A DNA stretch of 64,000 nucleotides from Halostagnicola larsenii XH-48 (GCF_000517625.1 NZ_CP007055.1:868001-932000), one strand, 5' to 3'; shown: positions 40,923 to 50,817, counted from the stretch's first letter. Made by a program: numbers and translations. The notes: generated from the letters alone by a model not told the origin.

Positions 40923-41041
40923 CCCGATACTGTCCACACTGTGGTGGTCGGATGCGAACCAAAACGTCGATGGGCGGCATCCCTCGAACAGTTTGTGAAA
41001 ACGGCCCACATCCCGCTGTGGAGGTGGATCAGCAGCAATGA
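40919..41041 (+). CDS. 40-residue zinc-ribbon protein (copy 2)
   Basis: Same protein as at 18636-18758. Here it is coupled by ATGA to the intact att-spanning ORF and so can be read through from integrase. Confidence 0.7.
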   Translation: MTRYCPHCGGRMRTKTSMGGIPRTVCENGPHPAVEVDQQQ

Positions 41042-41457
41042 GCGCGTTCGAACAACCTGTTGATGTCGAGCCGCTTGACTTTCTCGAGCAGCGCGACGGC
41101 GAGACAGCGTCTTGGGAACGTGCTCGTCCCTCTGACGCCCTGATAGAGCCGTTCGGTCGGTTCGGTTACAGAGTAACATTACGAGACGGCGAAGAAGTCC
41201 ACTACTGCGCTCTCGGGCTCGAAGACGGCGAGTACATCGGACGGTGTGACTGCAAGGGCTGGAAGTACCACGACGGTCCCTGCGCCCATCTCTGCGCTCT
41301 ACGAAAGGCCGCCTTCATCGGATCGATCGACCTCAAGACAACTGACGGCAGTCCGGACGACGAACTCGAGATGCACCAGGCGACCGGCGAGATTCACGAA
41401 GGAGAACGACACGATGCATCGATAGAACAGACACAAGAGCGGGGGCTACTCCCATGA
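41038..41457 (+). CDS. SWIM zinc-finger protein (copy 2)
   Basis: Identical to the 139-residue protein at 18755-19174. Confidence 0.82.
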   Translation: MSAFEQPVDVEPLDFLEQRDGETASWERARPSDALIEPFGRFGYRVTLRDGEEVHYCALGLEDGEYIGRCDCKGWKYHDGPCAHLCALRKAAFIGSIDLKTTDGSPDDELEMHQATGEIHEGERHDASIEQTQERGLLP

Positions 41458-41579
41458 TTCGCACACACACCCGCTCACGAGAGGCCTTCGTAGGTCACCA
41501 CACCCCCCTTGCATCCGAACTGCATTTCCCGACGCCGTCTGCGTATTCACGACTTATGCAAATCGAGGTGGCTCGATGA
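41454..41579 (+). CDS. 41-residue small protein (copy 2)
   Basis: Identical to 19171-19296, with the same double ATGA overlap. Confidence 0.5.
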   Translation: MIRTHTRSREAFVGHHTPLASELHFPTPSAYSRLMQIEVAR

Positions 41580-42037
41580 GCCGAATGGATCACGACCCGA
41601 CGAGTCGAACTTCATTCGGGTGCCCATCGGATATTCTCGAAAAGCTCGATGAGATCGCCGACCGCGAGGATGTGAGCCGAAGTAAGAAGCTTCGCGAACT
41701 GGTTCGACGCGAGGTCGAAGCAAAAGGGGATCTTGAAGGACCAACACCAGTCCTTCCCGACAACGAGAGACTGTCGAAGGCCTACCGAACCCTTCACGAT
41801 CGAGCCCATGCACCGTACAAAAACAACCCTCGAGTAAAACTCGAGACTGCGAAGAACAAACTCTATAGCAACGAGACGCCCAAGAGTGCAGTTCTCGATG
41901 AGATAATCAAACCGCTCGAGAATCTGGGGTACCTCTCTGTCTGGCCCGGAAATCAACACGTCTGGGTAATCGTCCCACCAATGCAGTACACCGATGGTGA
42001 GGATATCGTCGAGTCGGCAGAGAAAGCAACTGCCTGA
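41576..42037 (+). CDS. RHH/winged-helix DNA-binding protein (copy 2)
   Basis: Identical to 19293-19754. In this copy it is the eighth gene of the continuous operon starting at 38711. Confidence 0.75.
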   Translation: MSRMDHDPTSRTSFGCPSDILEKLDEIADREDVSRSKKLRELVRREVEAKGDLEGPTPVLPDNERLSKAYRTLHDRAHAPYKNNPRVKLETAKNKLYSNETPKSAVLDEIIKPLENLGYLSVWPGNQHVWVIVPPMQYTDGEDIVESAEKATA

Positions 42038-42136
42038 ATCCTGTTTCTTGATTCTGAGATTTGAGGCTCTGTTGGAGTCATAATATTCACACGTATTTTT
42101 AGCGTGAAACACACGCACACTACAGATGCGTATCTG

Positions 42137-42322
42137 TCACTTGCGACGGATTGGTTGTACAAAGGCGTAAGCACAAATAAGTAGACTGAGAATAGTGAAA
42201 GGCATTGCTACTCGGTCTTGGCTAATGATGAATCCTGCTGTGAGAACCGATACCGCTACAGCAATGAGTGCTGTGTGGATCGAACGGAGGTATACATGGG
42301 ATGTTGTTTCCTCACCGGTCAT
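42137..42322 (-). CDS. small two-TM membrane protein (copy 2)
   Basis: Identical to 19854-20039. Confidence 0.55.
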   Translation of the reverse strand: MTGEETTSHVYLRSIHTALIAVAVSVLTAGFIISQDRVAMPFTILSLLICAYAFVQPIRRK

Positions 42323-42368
42323 ATATATGCTATCTGTGTATTCTGTATTAACCTTGTGGAGAGATATA

Positions 42369-42406
42369 CTGTACTGAGCGATTCTTGAGTCCCCTGTACT
42401 TACCGC
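42369..42406. repeat. 38-nt intergenic motif A (copy 2)
   Basis: Same as 20086-20123. Confidence 0.5.
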
Positions 42407-42464
42407 ACAGGATAACAAACCGATCCTGTTCTAATGATTTGAACAGAACCAGATTTTGGTGTTT

Positions 42465-42686
42465 TCACCCCCATCTCTGAGGTATGAAACCGTCAACACC
42501 TAGCGTCTGGAACGAGTGTTCACCGAGGTTCACACCACGCCGTCCGAGGTAGAGTGGCGAGTTCGTCGACGCAACGAGGCGGTCGCCGATCCATACCTCG
42601 AGGTCGTAGTCGACAGGATACTCTTGGTCGGGAATGTCCATATCCTCCGCAGTCGGCCGGCCGGCAGTCTCGTCAATCTCGGCCAT
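42465..42686 (-). CDS. 73-residue protein downstream of spike gene (copy 2)
   Basis: Identical to 20182-20403. Confidence 0.6.
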   Translation of the reverse strand: MAEIDETAGRPTAEDMDIPDQEYPVDYDLEVWIGDRLVASTNSPLYLGRRGVNLGEHSFQTLGVDGFIPQRWG

Positions 42687-42688
42687 CG

Positions 42689-45256
42689 CTAGGAGCCACC
42701 CCCGTTGTACGCCGCCATCGCCTCGTCGATTGCCGCCGGCTCCTCGTAGAACACTGGCTCATCCGAGAGCGAGCCGTCCGTCGCGAGATAGACGACCTCG
42801 CCCTCAGTGTCGTAGGCCGAAAGGAAGAACCGAAACGTGCCGCTGTAGGCGCGCTCCTGGCCGTAGAGGTGCCACCCGTTCATCGAATCGATATACGCGC
42901 CCGACTCGGGCCTGTACTCGTCGCGCGGGATCAGCACCGACACCGGGATGTTCACCATCAATCCGAGATAGTCGCGTTGGAGCGCCCCGACCGACGCCGT
43001 GATGCCCGGATTCGTCTCGCTCGTCGCCTCAGCGTACACGTCGCCAGCCACCAGTTCGGACGGGTAGACATCCGGAATCCGAAACATCGCATCCAGAACC
43101 ATCGGCCAGCGGGTGACTCCCATCTCGGGAATCTGGCCGGCACCCTGCTCGAGCGCGATCGTCTGGTGCGACACCGAGCCGTCGCTCGAGCACCCGATCG
43201 AGATATCCGGGTGATCCGGCCCACTGACGAACGGGTCCGGTAGTTCCTCCGCTGGGACGTGACCGACGACTCGATCATAGATCGGCTCGTTGCTGTAGCC
43301 GTCCTCGAGGTCGTTCTCGTCGCCGGCGTTCTCGCGCTCGGCGTTCAGCGTCGCCACCTCCTCGGCGTCGATCCGCTCGATATCCGTCGACAGGGGTCTG
43401 GCGTGGACCGTGCCGATAAAGTCCATCACCTCGTCCTCGGTATAGGACTGCCACGACCACTGAAACAGCGAGTCCATCGTCATCGGGTCGCTAAAGCTGC
43501 CGTCGACGACTGCATAGGCCATGTCGTCGTCTTCGTTTTGCGTCTCGATCATCTCGAGCGAGAGGGTCGCCTCGCCCGTCACGTCGACCTCGTCGACGAC
43601 CGTCGGATTCAATCGGAAAATCTGGCGAAACTCGGTCGTCGGTTCCGTGATCCGGGCTTCGACTTCCGTCGTTCGCGAGCCGCCGATCTCGAGGCGATCC
43701 GAGGGCAGGTGAATGCCGTTGTCGATCGTCAACGTCGACGACGACGTACCTAACTCGATGACCTTCGTGCCGACGTTGAACAGGGTGCCGCCGGTGATAT
43801 CGAGCGCCGACTCGGTTCCCGAGTTCGCGAGCGCCGTCGCCTCGATCGAGACCATCGTCGTCGCGTTCCCATCCGCAAACTGGTACTGATTCAGTGGCGC
43901 GGATGACGATGCATCGAGGTTGATGATGCCCTGGTCGTCGTCGTGCTCGACATCGAGCGTATCGATCCGGTGATAGTAGATGTCCTCCTCGAGGTCCTCG
44001 TTCCGATCGGCGAACACACTATCATCGATGTGAACCGCGTCGATCTGTACCTCGTCCGGATTGTATTCGAGGGCTGCCTCGAAGCTATCAAACGGGTTTT
44101 CTGAGTAGCGTATCCGCAGTTCACCGCGTAGCGATTCACCCGGCGGGATGCAGCCCAGGCCCGAGATAGATATTGATGGCGTTGGCGGCTCACGCTCGCC
44201 GTCGTCCTCACCGTCGTTATCGTCGTCTCCATCGTCTCCATCGCCTCCGCCGCCACTGCCGCTACTGCCGCCACCGTCGCCGCCGTCTCCATCTCCGTCA
44301 GGACCCGGCCACTCACTCGCCGGATTCGAGCTTTCGCCGTCATCACCGTCATCGCCGTCATCTCCATCGTCACCGTCGTCGCCATCGTCGCCGTCGTCCT
44401 CACCATCGTCCTCACCGTCGTCATCGTCCGACTCTGGCGGCTTCACCTGTTCAGACACATCGGTCGGGCAGTTGTAGATCACCTCGACATCGATCAGCGT
44501 CAGCCCGGAATCTGCGTCCGTCGACGAGTCGACGATCTCGATCGAGACAGAACACTCCTCGCCGAACGCTTCCACGCTTGCATCCTCCCAGATAGAGGGG
44601 TCTTCCGCGTAGATGGCGATTTGCTGCTCAACCGTGACAGGCCACTCACCGGTCGCATACGACTCCTGCCAGTCGAAATTCGCGTACATCGGCGTCCCTA
44701 ACTCATCGTGATAGTACGCGCCGCCCTCCTCGAGGTCGTCGACGCCTTCCAGCAGGACGTTCAGACCCGATCCATCGCCATCAAGGACGTACTGGCTCGG
44801 TTCGGTATGCGCGAATGTGTCTGTTGAATCGAACCCACGCAGGAACAGACTCGCGAGCCCGTCGATCCCGACGCCACCGATCCCCGTGACCGATCCCGAT
44901 TCCACGGACCCGAGTTCCATCGACTCGGTCGAATCGAATCCCTCGAAATAGAGAGCCGAGTTCGAGACTTCGAATGATTGGAGTTCGGCATCTGCTTCCG
45001 TGTCGTCAACCGTGTAGTCCGCCGAAACCCAGTACGTTGCGCCTGCTGCTGCCTCGAAAGCGTCGAATCCCTCGATTGATCTGCCATCCTCGAGCGAAAC
45101 CGTCGCTTGGTTCGCTGCTGTCTCGCCTCCGTTGGGATCCTGGTAGAGCGTGAGGTCAATCGAGTTGGCGTCGGCTATCGAGGTTTCGATGATCGCAAAC
45201 CTAACCCTGTAGTCCCACACTGTCGGTTCCGTCGTGAAGGTTGCTATTTCAGTCAT
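42689..45256 (-). CDS. large spike-like virion protein (copy 2)
   Basis: Identical to the 855-residue protein at 20406-22973, including the same number of Asp-Gly linker units, which usually vary quickly; this supports a very recent duplication. Confidence 0.65.
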   Translation of the reverse strand: MTEIATFTTEPTVWDYRVRFAIIETSIADANSIDLTLYQDPNGGETAANQATVSLEDGRSIEGFDAFEAAAGATYWVSADYTVDDTEADAELQSFEVSNSALYFEGFDSTESMELGSVESGSVTGIGGVGIDGLASLFLRGFDSTDTFAHTEPSQYVLDGDGSGLNVLLEGVDDLEEGGAYYHDELGTPMYANFDWQESYATGEWPVTVEQQIAIYAEDPSIWEDASVEAFGEECSVSIEIVDSSTDADSGLTLIDVEVIYNCPTDVSEQVKPPESDDDDGEDDGEDDGDDGDDGDDGDDGDDGDDGESSNPASEWPGPDGDGDGGDGGGSSGSGGGGDGDDGDDDNDGEDDGEREPPTPSISISGLGCIPPGESLRGELRIRYSENPFDSFEAALEYNPDEVQIDAVHIDDSVFADRNEDLEEDIYYHRIDTLDVEHDDDQGIINLDASSSAPLNQYQFADGNATTMVSIEATALANSGTESALDITGGTLFNVGTKVIELGTSSSTLTIDNGIHLPSDRLEIGGSRTTEVEARITEPTTEFRQIFRLNPTVVDEVDVTGEATLSLEMIETQNEDDDMAYAVVDGSFSDPMTMDSLFQWSWQSYTEDEVMDFIGTVHARPLSTDIERIDAEEVATLNAERENAGDENDLEDGYSNEPIYDRVVGHVPAEELPDPFVSGPDHPDISIGCSSDGSVSHQTIALEQGAGQIPEMGVTRWPMVLDAMFRIPDVYPSELVAGDVYAEATSETNPGITASVGALQRDYLGLMVNIPVSVLIPRDEYRPESGAYIDSMNGWHLYGQERAYSGTFRFFLSAYDTEGEVVYLATDGSLSDEPVFYEEPAAIDEAMAAYNGGGS

Positions 45257-45274
45257 TTGTTATTTTAGTTAGGG

Positions 45275-45814
45275 CTATAGTCGTTCAATATCGATCTTGT
45301 AAACCTCAACTTCAGCATGGTTGAGCGTGGAGGAGAGGTTATCTAAGGCACCGACGTATAATTCACAGATTTCAGAGACATTCTCTACATCAATCGATAC
45401 CCCTGACCCTGTTGATCCGGGGGTGAAGGTGAAGGTGTCAATTTCATCGCCGGTATCAGGGTCTCTCATCCGAACAACAGCGCGACCCTCTTGCTGAGTC
45501 ATCGCCCATTCAACAACTAACCTATCAATCTGTGAGAAATCAATTGGTTCGTTATATTTGAAAGAGGACTCTGAAACTGAACCGCTATCGTCGTCTTCAG
45601 CAAAACAGTAGAGATGATCGGACTCTTTCGAGCGGCTTCCCGAGTCTGTTCGTCCAGCTACCCAATTTTCTTCACCTTGCCCCTCGTTATATAGTCCGTA
45701 CTCAGGGAACAAAGAGAGATAGTCATAAGAGACGCTACCTCCCGCAAAAAAGAGGTTTGCAGACGAAACTACGTTCTCCTCCGAGAGGTTAAACGAGAAG
45801 GATTCCCCGTTCAT
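45275..45814 (-). CDS. probable virion surface protein, 179 aa (copy 2)
   Basis: Identical to 22992-23531. Confidence 0.55.
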   Translation of the reverse strand: MNGESFSFNLSEENVVSSANLFFAGGSVSYDYLSLFPEYGLYNEGQGEENWVAGRTDSGSRSKESDHLYCFAEDDDSGSVSESSFKYNEPIDFSQIDRLVVEWAMTQQEGRAVVRMRDPDTGDEIDTFTFTPGSTGSGVSIDVENVSEICELYVGALDNLSSTLNHAEVEVYKIDIERL

Positions 45815-46608
45815 GCGCTCTCCTCCGGAATTTCGTAGAACGCGAAGAGCGTCCCTTGAGCGTCCACTCTTACGTCGTGCTGTTCTGTGCTATTCGCGAC
45901 GGAAAACTCGTAAAAGACGTACTTGTCCAGTTGATCGGTCGCTAGATCTGCGCGGTCCCACGTTGATCGGGGATCTTCATCATCTCTGAGTTCAGTACTG
46001 TAGCTCAAGACGGTCGTCCCGTTAAATCTGATCGAAGTGCCACCCGTGTAACCCACGCCACTCGATTCATTCTCGATCTCGACGGCCCCGATTCCAATCA
46101 GGTTGTGGAGTTCGGAGGTATCGGTCAGCGAGACAGCGGCCGTCTGAGTCGCCGAGTCATTCGTGTTGTCGAGTTTCCACAGTCCGAGGTGGGTTGCATC
46201 CGGGTAATCGTAGAAGTAGAGGCCAACATCCGATGCAACGAACTCCCCCGGGTTCCCTAACTGCTCTCTGATATTCTCGATATGGTCTTTCAGTCTATTA
46301 TGACGGACTGGGCGAGGTCCAGTCGAGAAATTATCTCTGTCCTTCAGTATTCGGTCTTCATCGATCGGGTCGTCTGTCTCGATCCAGACGACTACCCACC
46401 CGTCCGTTTTCACCCGGAAATGAATCGTATTCCCGCCGATCGAGTCGGTTAACTGGCCGGTTACGCCATTATCGTAGGGCTCCCACGAGTCGATTGGCTG
46501 GTAGTCGATCGCGTCGACCGGGTCGATCGAGGTCGCGCCGGCCTCGAGGGCGTTCCACCAGGCCATGATCGAAACCGCGCTATCGTCGATATCTGGCAGT
46601 GTCGCCAT
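45811..46608 (-). CDS. probable spike-associated protein, 265 aa (copy 2)
   Basis: Identical to 23528-24325. Confidence 0.55.
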   Translation of the reverse strand: MATLPDIDDSAVSIMAWWNALEAGATSIDPVDAIDYQPIDSWEPYDNGVTGQLTDSIGGNTIHFRVKTDGWVVVWIETDDPIDEDRILKDRDNFSTGPRPVRHNRLKDHIENIREQLGNPGEFVASDVGLYFYDYPDATHLGLWKLDNTNDSATQTAAVSLTDTSELHNLIGIGAVEIENESSGVGYTGGTSIRFNGTTVLSYSTELRDDEDPRSTWDRADLATDQLDKYVFYEFSVANSTEQHDVRVDAQGTLFAFYEIPEESA

Positions 46609-46691
46609 TACTCGCCCGCCTCGTTCTCGTCGCTCTGGTTATCGCTCGATTCGCCTCTCAGTGCCTCTTTCGGTGGTTTCGTATGTTCCAT
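46608..46691 (-). CDS. 27-residue acidic micro-protein (copy 2)
   Basis: Identical to 24325-24408. Confidence 0.45.
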   Translation of the reverse strand: MEHTKPPKEALRGESSDNQSDENEAGE

Positions 46692-46714
46692 GAATCTCTG
46701 AAAAGTGATCGTCC

Positions 46715-47218
46715 TCAGTCCATCGCCATGACGAGAATCTGCGTATCCTCGTCGTCCTCCGACCGCTTGCGAACGGACATCGCCGACGCATCGAGCCCGC
46801 CCTCGGGGGCGACCGTGAACGGCGCGTTTTCCTCCTCGAGCGGAATCTTGCGGTTGTCGCCCGACTGGCGGAAGGACACATAGATGGGCTGATCGAAGCC
46901 CCAGAGCGTCACCTGTGTCGCGGGGAAGCCCCAGTTCAAGATGCCCTCAGATTCGTCGTGTGTGTCGACTGCGAGCGGTTGCTCGGTGACGAAGTAGTTC
47001 GCCTCCTGTTGGTCTGGCCGGTCCTCTGACGGAAAGCCGGCGTCCCCACGGTTCTCGATCTGCATCTCCATCAAGATCGCCGCGAGCAGCGACTGGGTCT
47101 CGTCCTCGAATAGCTGGTACAAGAGGTCTCCCGACCGCTGTGGAAAGTACGGATCGAGGAGATGGTCGACGGCCGTGTTCGTGTTGCCGAACGGGATTGC
47201 ACTCGGTGGTTCACTCAT
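46715..47218 (-). CDS. probable virion protein, 167 aa (copy 2)
   Basis: Identical to 24432-24935. Confidence 0.5.
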   Translation of the reverse strand: MSEPPSAIPFGNTNTAVDHLLDPYFPQRSGDLLYQLFEDETQSLLAAILMEMQIENRGDAGFPSEDRPDQQEANYFVTEQPLAVDTHDESEGILNWGFPATQVTLWGFDQPIYVSFRQSGDNRKIPLEEENAPFTVAPEGGLDASAMSVRKRSEDDEDTQILVMAMD

Positions 47219-47420
47219 TGTTGTCTTGGCCTCCGTCTGTCGCTACGTCTTGGATATCGTGCCGGAGCGACCGCAGTACTGCGGTATGTTCTTGAATCGA
47301 TTCGAGCCACTTCTGGCGCTCTTCGCGACGGTCGTCGCGCTCCTCCTGGTACTGGCGGAAGAGGAGCAGGAACGCCGCGATGGGGAAGCCGAGACTGCTT
47401 ATCAGTTCAACAGCCTCCAT
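47211..47420 (-). CDS. BhlA/UviB-like small membrane protein (copy 2)
   Basis: Identical to 24928-25137. Confidence 0.5.
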   Translation of the reverse strand: MEAVELISSLGFPIAAFLLLFRQYQEERDDRREERQKWLESIQEHTAVLRSLRHDIQDVATDGGQDNNE

Positions 47421-47623
47421 CACTCACCCCCCTCCACGAGTTGCCAAACGAGCACGACCGCGATGAGCGCGAACAGCAGCATCATGGCGTTGTTCAGGTC
47501 CGAGAGGATCGGTACCCCCGAATCGTCGCCTCCGAACAGGTTGATGCCATAGCCGCTGAGCACGCCCGTCGCCGCCGCCCGAAGCCGCGTTCCCGCGAGC
47601 ACGCTGGCGAGTGGAACCGTCAT
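47420..47623 (-). CDS. small virion-type membrane protein, 67 aa (copy 2)
   Basis: Identical to 25137-25340. Confidence 0.6.
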   Translation of the reverse strand: MTVPLASVLAGTRLRAAATGVLSGYGINLFGGDDSGVPILSDLNNAMMLLFALIAVVLVWQLVEGGE

Positions 47624-47850
47624 TTCTTCAGCAGGAGGATGAGGACGAGTGCTGCCCCTCCTGCTAGCAGCAGTAACGTTTGCTGATCCATGCCTGCGAT
47701 GCCCTCTGGTTCGTCGTTGTTCCCGCCCCCGCCGAGGAACGGAATGCCGTCCATCATCGTCCCGAGCGAGAGCCCGGTTGCGCCGGCTGTGAGCAAGCCG
47801 GTTGAGCCGGTGAGTGAGCCGGCGAGCGCGCCGGCCAGTGGGACCGGCAT
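47620..47850 (-). CDS. small Gly-rich membrane protein, 76 aa (copy 2)
   Basis: Identical to 25337-25567. Confidence 0.62.
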   Translation of the reverse strand: MPVPLAGALAGSLTGSTGLLTAGATGLSLGTMMDGIPFLGGGGNNDEPEGIAGMDQQTLLLLAGGAALVLILLLKK

Positions 47851-48503
47851 TAGAGAATCACCCACGCTAAGACGACGATCGCGGCGATGATCCCCGCGAC
47901 GATCATCAGCTCTTGCTGGGTGGTGGGTTGACCGTTTCCGTTACCGTTCCCTCCGCCACTGTCGTTACCACCACCGCCGTCGTTACCGATGATCGGGATG
48001 TCGCTGATGTCGATTCCGCCGATTGACTCGCCGTCATTCGACAGGTAACTCCACGTCGCATAGAGCGGGTTGCCAGCCGCCAAGAGGGTTGAGTCGCCGT
48101 CTGCGGCGTTCTCGCCCCAGTCGGTCACTGCGTCGACGGTGTCGTTACCCCAGTCGGTGACCGTATCGAAGCTGTCACCGCCCCAGTCGGTGATCCCGTC
48201 GACGCCGCCGGCGAGCCCATCCGTCACATCGTCGAAGCTGTTGCCGCCCCAGTCGGTGACGTTATCGACGGTGTCGCCGCCCCAGTCGGTGAGGTCGTCG
48301 ACGCCGCCAGTGAATCCGCCGGTCACGTCGTCGATGGTGTCGCCACCCCAGTCGGCGAATCCATCGGTCAGGTCGCCGACGCTGGTATTGTTGTTCCATT
48401 CGACGAATCCATCAACGCTTCCGGTCACGTCGTCGACGACGCCCGACCCGGTGTCGGCCACGTTGTCGATGATGTTCGAACCGGGCAGATTGCCGAACGG
48501 CAC
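47850..48503 (-). CDS. DWGG-repeat membrane protein (copy 2)
   Basis: Identical to 25567-26220, GTG start included. Confidence 0.6.
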   Translation of the reverse strand: MPFGNLPGSNIIDNVADTGSGVVDDVTGSVDGFVEWNNNTSVGDLTDGFADWGGDTIDDVTGGFTGGVDDLTDWGGDTVDNVTDWGGNSFDDVTDGLAGGVDGITDWGGDSFDTVTDWGNDTVDAVTDWGENAADGDSTLLAAGNPLYATWSYLSNDGESIGGIDISDIPIIGNDGGGGNDSGGGNGNGNGQPTTQQELMIVAGIIAAIVVLAWVIL

Positions 48504-48556
48504 TAGGGATCACCGGGCGGTCGATCCCATATCGTTCGTGTGTTGTGTTTGATCAT
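48503..48556 (-). CDS. 17-residue coupling ORF (copy 2)
   Basis: Identical to 26220-26273. Confidence 0.35.
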   Translation of the reverse strand: MIKHNTRTIWDRPPGDP

Positions 48557-48723
48557 TTGACTGATACCCAGATGTTGATGACGACGAGCACCACGTTCAC
48601 GACCGTCAGGATCAGCAGCAGGTCGTCTTTGCAGATCGGCTCTGAACCCGACGACTCGGTGTTGGTAACCGAGTAGCCGCCGTCTCCGTAGGTGGTGTCG
48701 CCGTGCTCGAGGAGCGGGATCAC
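48553..48723 (-). CDS. small membrane protein, 56 aa (copy 2)
   Basis: Identical to 26270-26440. Confidence 0.6.
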   Translation of the reverse strand: MIPLLEHGDTTYGDGGYSVTNTESSGSEPICKDDLLLILTVVNVVLVVINIWVSVK

Positions 48724-48729
48724 GAAGGA

Positions 48730-49452
48730 TCACGCTCGGTTGATGATGTCGTGTGCAACTGCTCGCGCAAGTCCCTCGAGGTCCTGACTGCCCTGCACGT
48801 ACGGGAGCGAGATGATCGCGTTCCGCGCTCGCGTTCCGCTTGCGTCGTCCGCAAAGGTGATCTGATAGTCCGGATCGGCGTAGACGTTCACCCGCCAGTC
48901 CTTCGGGACGACGCGCATCAGTTCGGTCTCGCCGATCTCGAAGTGACGCGGTTCCTCGTCCTGATCGCGCTGGTGCATGAGTTCCATCGGTTCCTCGAAG
49001 ATCCGTTCCGAAACCGATCCATGCGTGGACGGAGCCTGTTTCTCGATTTCGAGCGGGCAGTCCGCGCCGCTGATGTAGTACGCTGCGAGGTCCTGTGCGT
49101 TCCCGTCATCGGTGTACTCGAAGGAATTCGCGCCGTAGTCGACGTTACTCGGCGAGATTTTCGACCCGTCTGCGAAGACGAGCAGGTCGCGCGACTGGGG
49201 ACTCTCGAGGAGATCGTGCGAGAGTTCGAACGTCTGCGCCTCGGTCTGGCCGGCACTCGTGAAGGTCTCGAAGGCCGGGATGGCGAGCCGCAGCGGGCGG
49301 TCCTGGCGGAGCACCAGCGGGTTCGGCGCTTGGAAACTCGCGATGAGCGACCGCGACCCGCTCTCGGCGGAGCCCAGGTCGAAATCGTCACGCTTCAGAC
49401 GTGCCGGCGTCCCCTGCATGTTCCGAAGCTGGGTGATGATGGTATCGAACAT
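48730..49452 (-). CDS. candidate large major capsid protein (copy 2)
   Basis: Identical to 26447-27169. Confidence 0.62.
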   Translation of the reverse strand: MFDTIITQLRNMQGTPARLKRDDFDLGSAESGSRSLIASFQAPNPLVLRQDRPLRLAIPAFETFTSAGQTEAQTFELSHDLLESPQSRDLLVFADGSKISPSNVDYGANSFEYTDDGNAQDLAAYYISGADCPLEIEKQAPSTHGSVSERIFEEPMELMHQRDQDEEPRHFEIGETELMRVVPKDWRVNVYADPDYQITFADDASGTRARNAIISLPYVQGSQDLEGLARAVAHDIINRA

Positions 49453-49458
49453 CCAAAA

Positions 49459-49935
49459 TCACCGCTGGTGTTCCGAGACGCCCGTTCGTTCGAAGTACAG
49501 TTTCGATTCCCCCCAGTCGATCGCTTCGTCTGAGTTGATTTCGACGGCGAACTCGTCGACATCTCGAATGTTGACGCGCTCGGCTTTGAGTTCGTGTTTT
49601 ACCGAGTCGACGTGATTCGAGTCCTGCTGTTGGGAGATCGACTTGTTGTTGTAGGTGCTGATGTTGTCCTGTTCGTACGAGAGGGTCTGATACCGGGTGT
49701 CGCCCGGTCTGCGGCCCGACAGGACCATGGTCGTATCCGTCGGCAGGGGATCGCCGTCTGCGTCGAAGAGTTTGGCGTAGATCGCGATGCCTGCCGCATC
49801 GCCCTGCGAAACCTCGTTCTCGATGGTGACGTAGGTCCCGTCTTCCGGATCGACCGTGAAGATCGGTGTGAGTTCGTTCGGTGAGTTGGCGACCGTTTCG
49901 ACGATGTTGCTGTTGTGGTTCAGATTCTTCCCCAT
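49459..49935 (-). CDS. candidate small major capsid protein (copy 2)
   Basis: Identical to 27176-27652. Confidence 0.62.
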   Translation of the reverse strand: MGKNLNHNSNIVETVANSPNELTPIFTVDPEDGTYVTIENEVSQGDAAGIAIYAKLFDADGDPLPTDTTMVLSGRRPGDTRYQTLSYEQDNISTYNNKSISQQQDSNHVDSVKHELKAERVNIRDVDEFAVEINSDEAIDWGESKLYFERTGVSEHQR

Positions 49936-49937
49936 GG

Positions 49938-50270
49938 TTAGTTACCTGCGAGAGTGTCCGTGATTTCGAGCCGGTTCGAGACGACGTTCTCCGCGATGTA
50001 CACGCCTGATCCGAGGCCGACCGAGTGGCGATGACTGCCACTCAGGACGTAGCCCGAGCCGAAGATCATCGCGAGACCATACACCTCGTTCGGCAGAGTG
50101 ATGATGTCGCGTCCCTCGAGGGTCGACTTCACGAAGAACGGAAGGAGATACCCCGCGAAAACGAGGATTACCTCGAACCACATTCCGAAATCGAGCAGTC
50201 GCCCGAGTTCGCCCTGGGCTGTGTCGGTTGCGGACTCAGCCGCGTCGGTCACTGCATCAGTTGGTGCCAT
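49938..50270 (-). CDS. virion-type membrane protein, first gene of capsid operon (copy 2)
   Basis: Identical to 27655-27987; its TATA-like box is at 50297-50305. Confidence 0.68.
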   Translation of the reverse strand: MAPTDAVTDAAESATDTAQGELGRLLDFGMWFEVILVFAGYLLPFFVKSTLEGRDIITLPNEVYGLAMIFGSGYVLSGSHRHSVGLGSGVYIAENVVSNRLEITDTLAGN

Positions 50271-50470
50271 TGCAGAAACTCGAATCGGGGTTCTCGGCAT
50301 TATACCCCCTACGAAACGCAGACAGAGCGTTCGTTAGATTTCGTTATCAGTAGTTGGTAATACAGTATCTTTTTTCAGAGCCGGGTGTGAAAATGAGGCA
50401 TCCCGGTTCGGTAACTACAGGTGCGTATTTACTGCCGAGAATTTATGTGATTCTACCTGTTAGTCCAACT

Positions 50471-50701
50471 ATGATAAATTATCTCGAAGAAGTTCCGTGG
50501 GGTAATCTTTGGCGCTGGGGAGTAAGTTCGTTGTTGTTTTTCTACGTTTTCGTTTTCTCACTTATTCTCGCCACCAGTGCAGGGGCTCTCAATAACGGAA
50601 CGATAAATCCGATACATCAACTGGTGATAATTGTATCCAGTATCATTATCGGTGCCATTGTAGTATGGTCGGACGAAATTCCGTGGCCCGGTGACCCTTG
50701 A
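50471..50701 (+). CDS. small two-TM membrane protein, opposite strand (copy 2)
   Basis: Identical to 28188-28418. Confidence 0.6.
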   Translation: MINYLEEVPWGNLWRWGVSSLLFFYVFVFSLILATSAGALNNGTINPIHQLVIIVSSIIIGAIVVWSDEIPWPGDP

Positions 50702-50742
50702 GACGAAAGTAGAATTCGGTGTCGAATGGTAGAATTATTCCA

Positions 50743-50780
50743 TTGTACTGAACGATACGTGAGTTTTCTGTACTTAGCGC
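50743..50780. repeat. 38-nt intergenic motif B (copy 2)
   Basis: Same as 28460-28497. Confidence 0.5.
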
Positions 50781-50817
50781 GAGTTTACGAAGTGTTCTGA
50801 ATGAAGAAATCCTCTTA

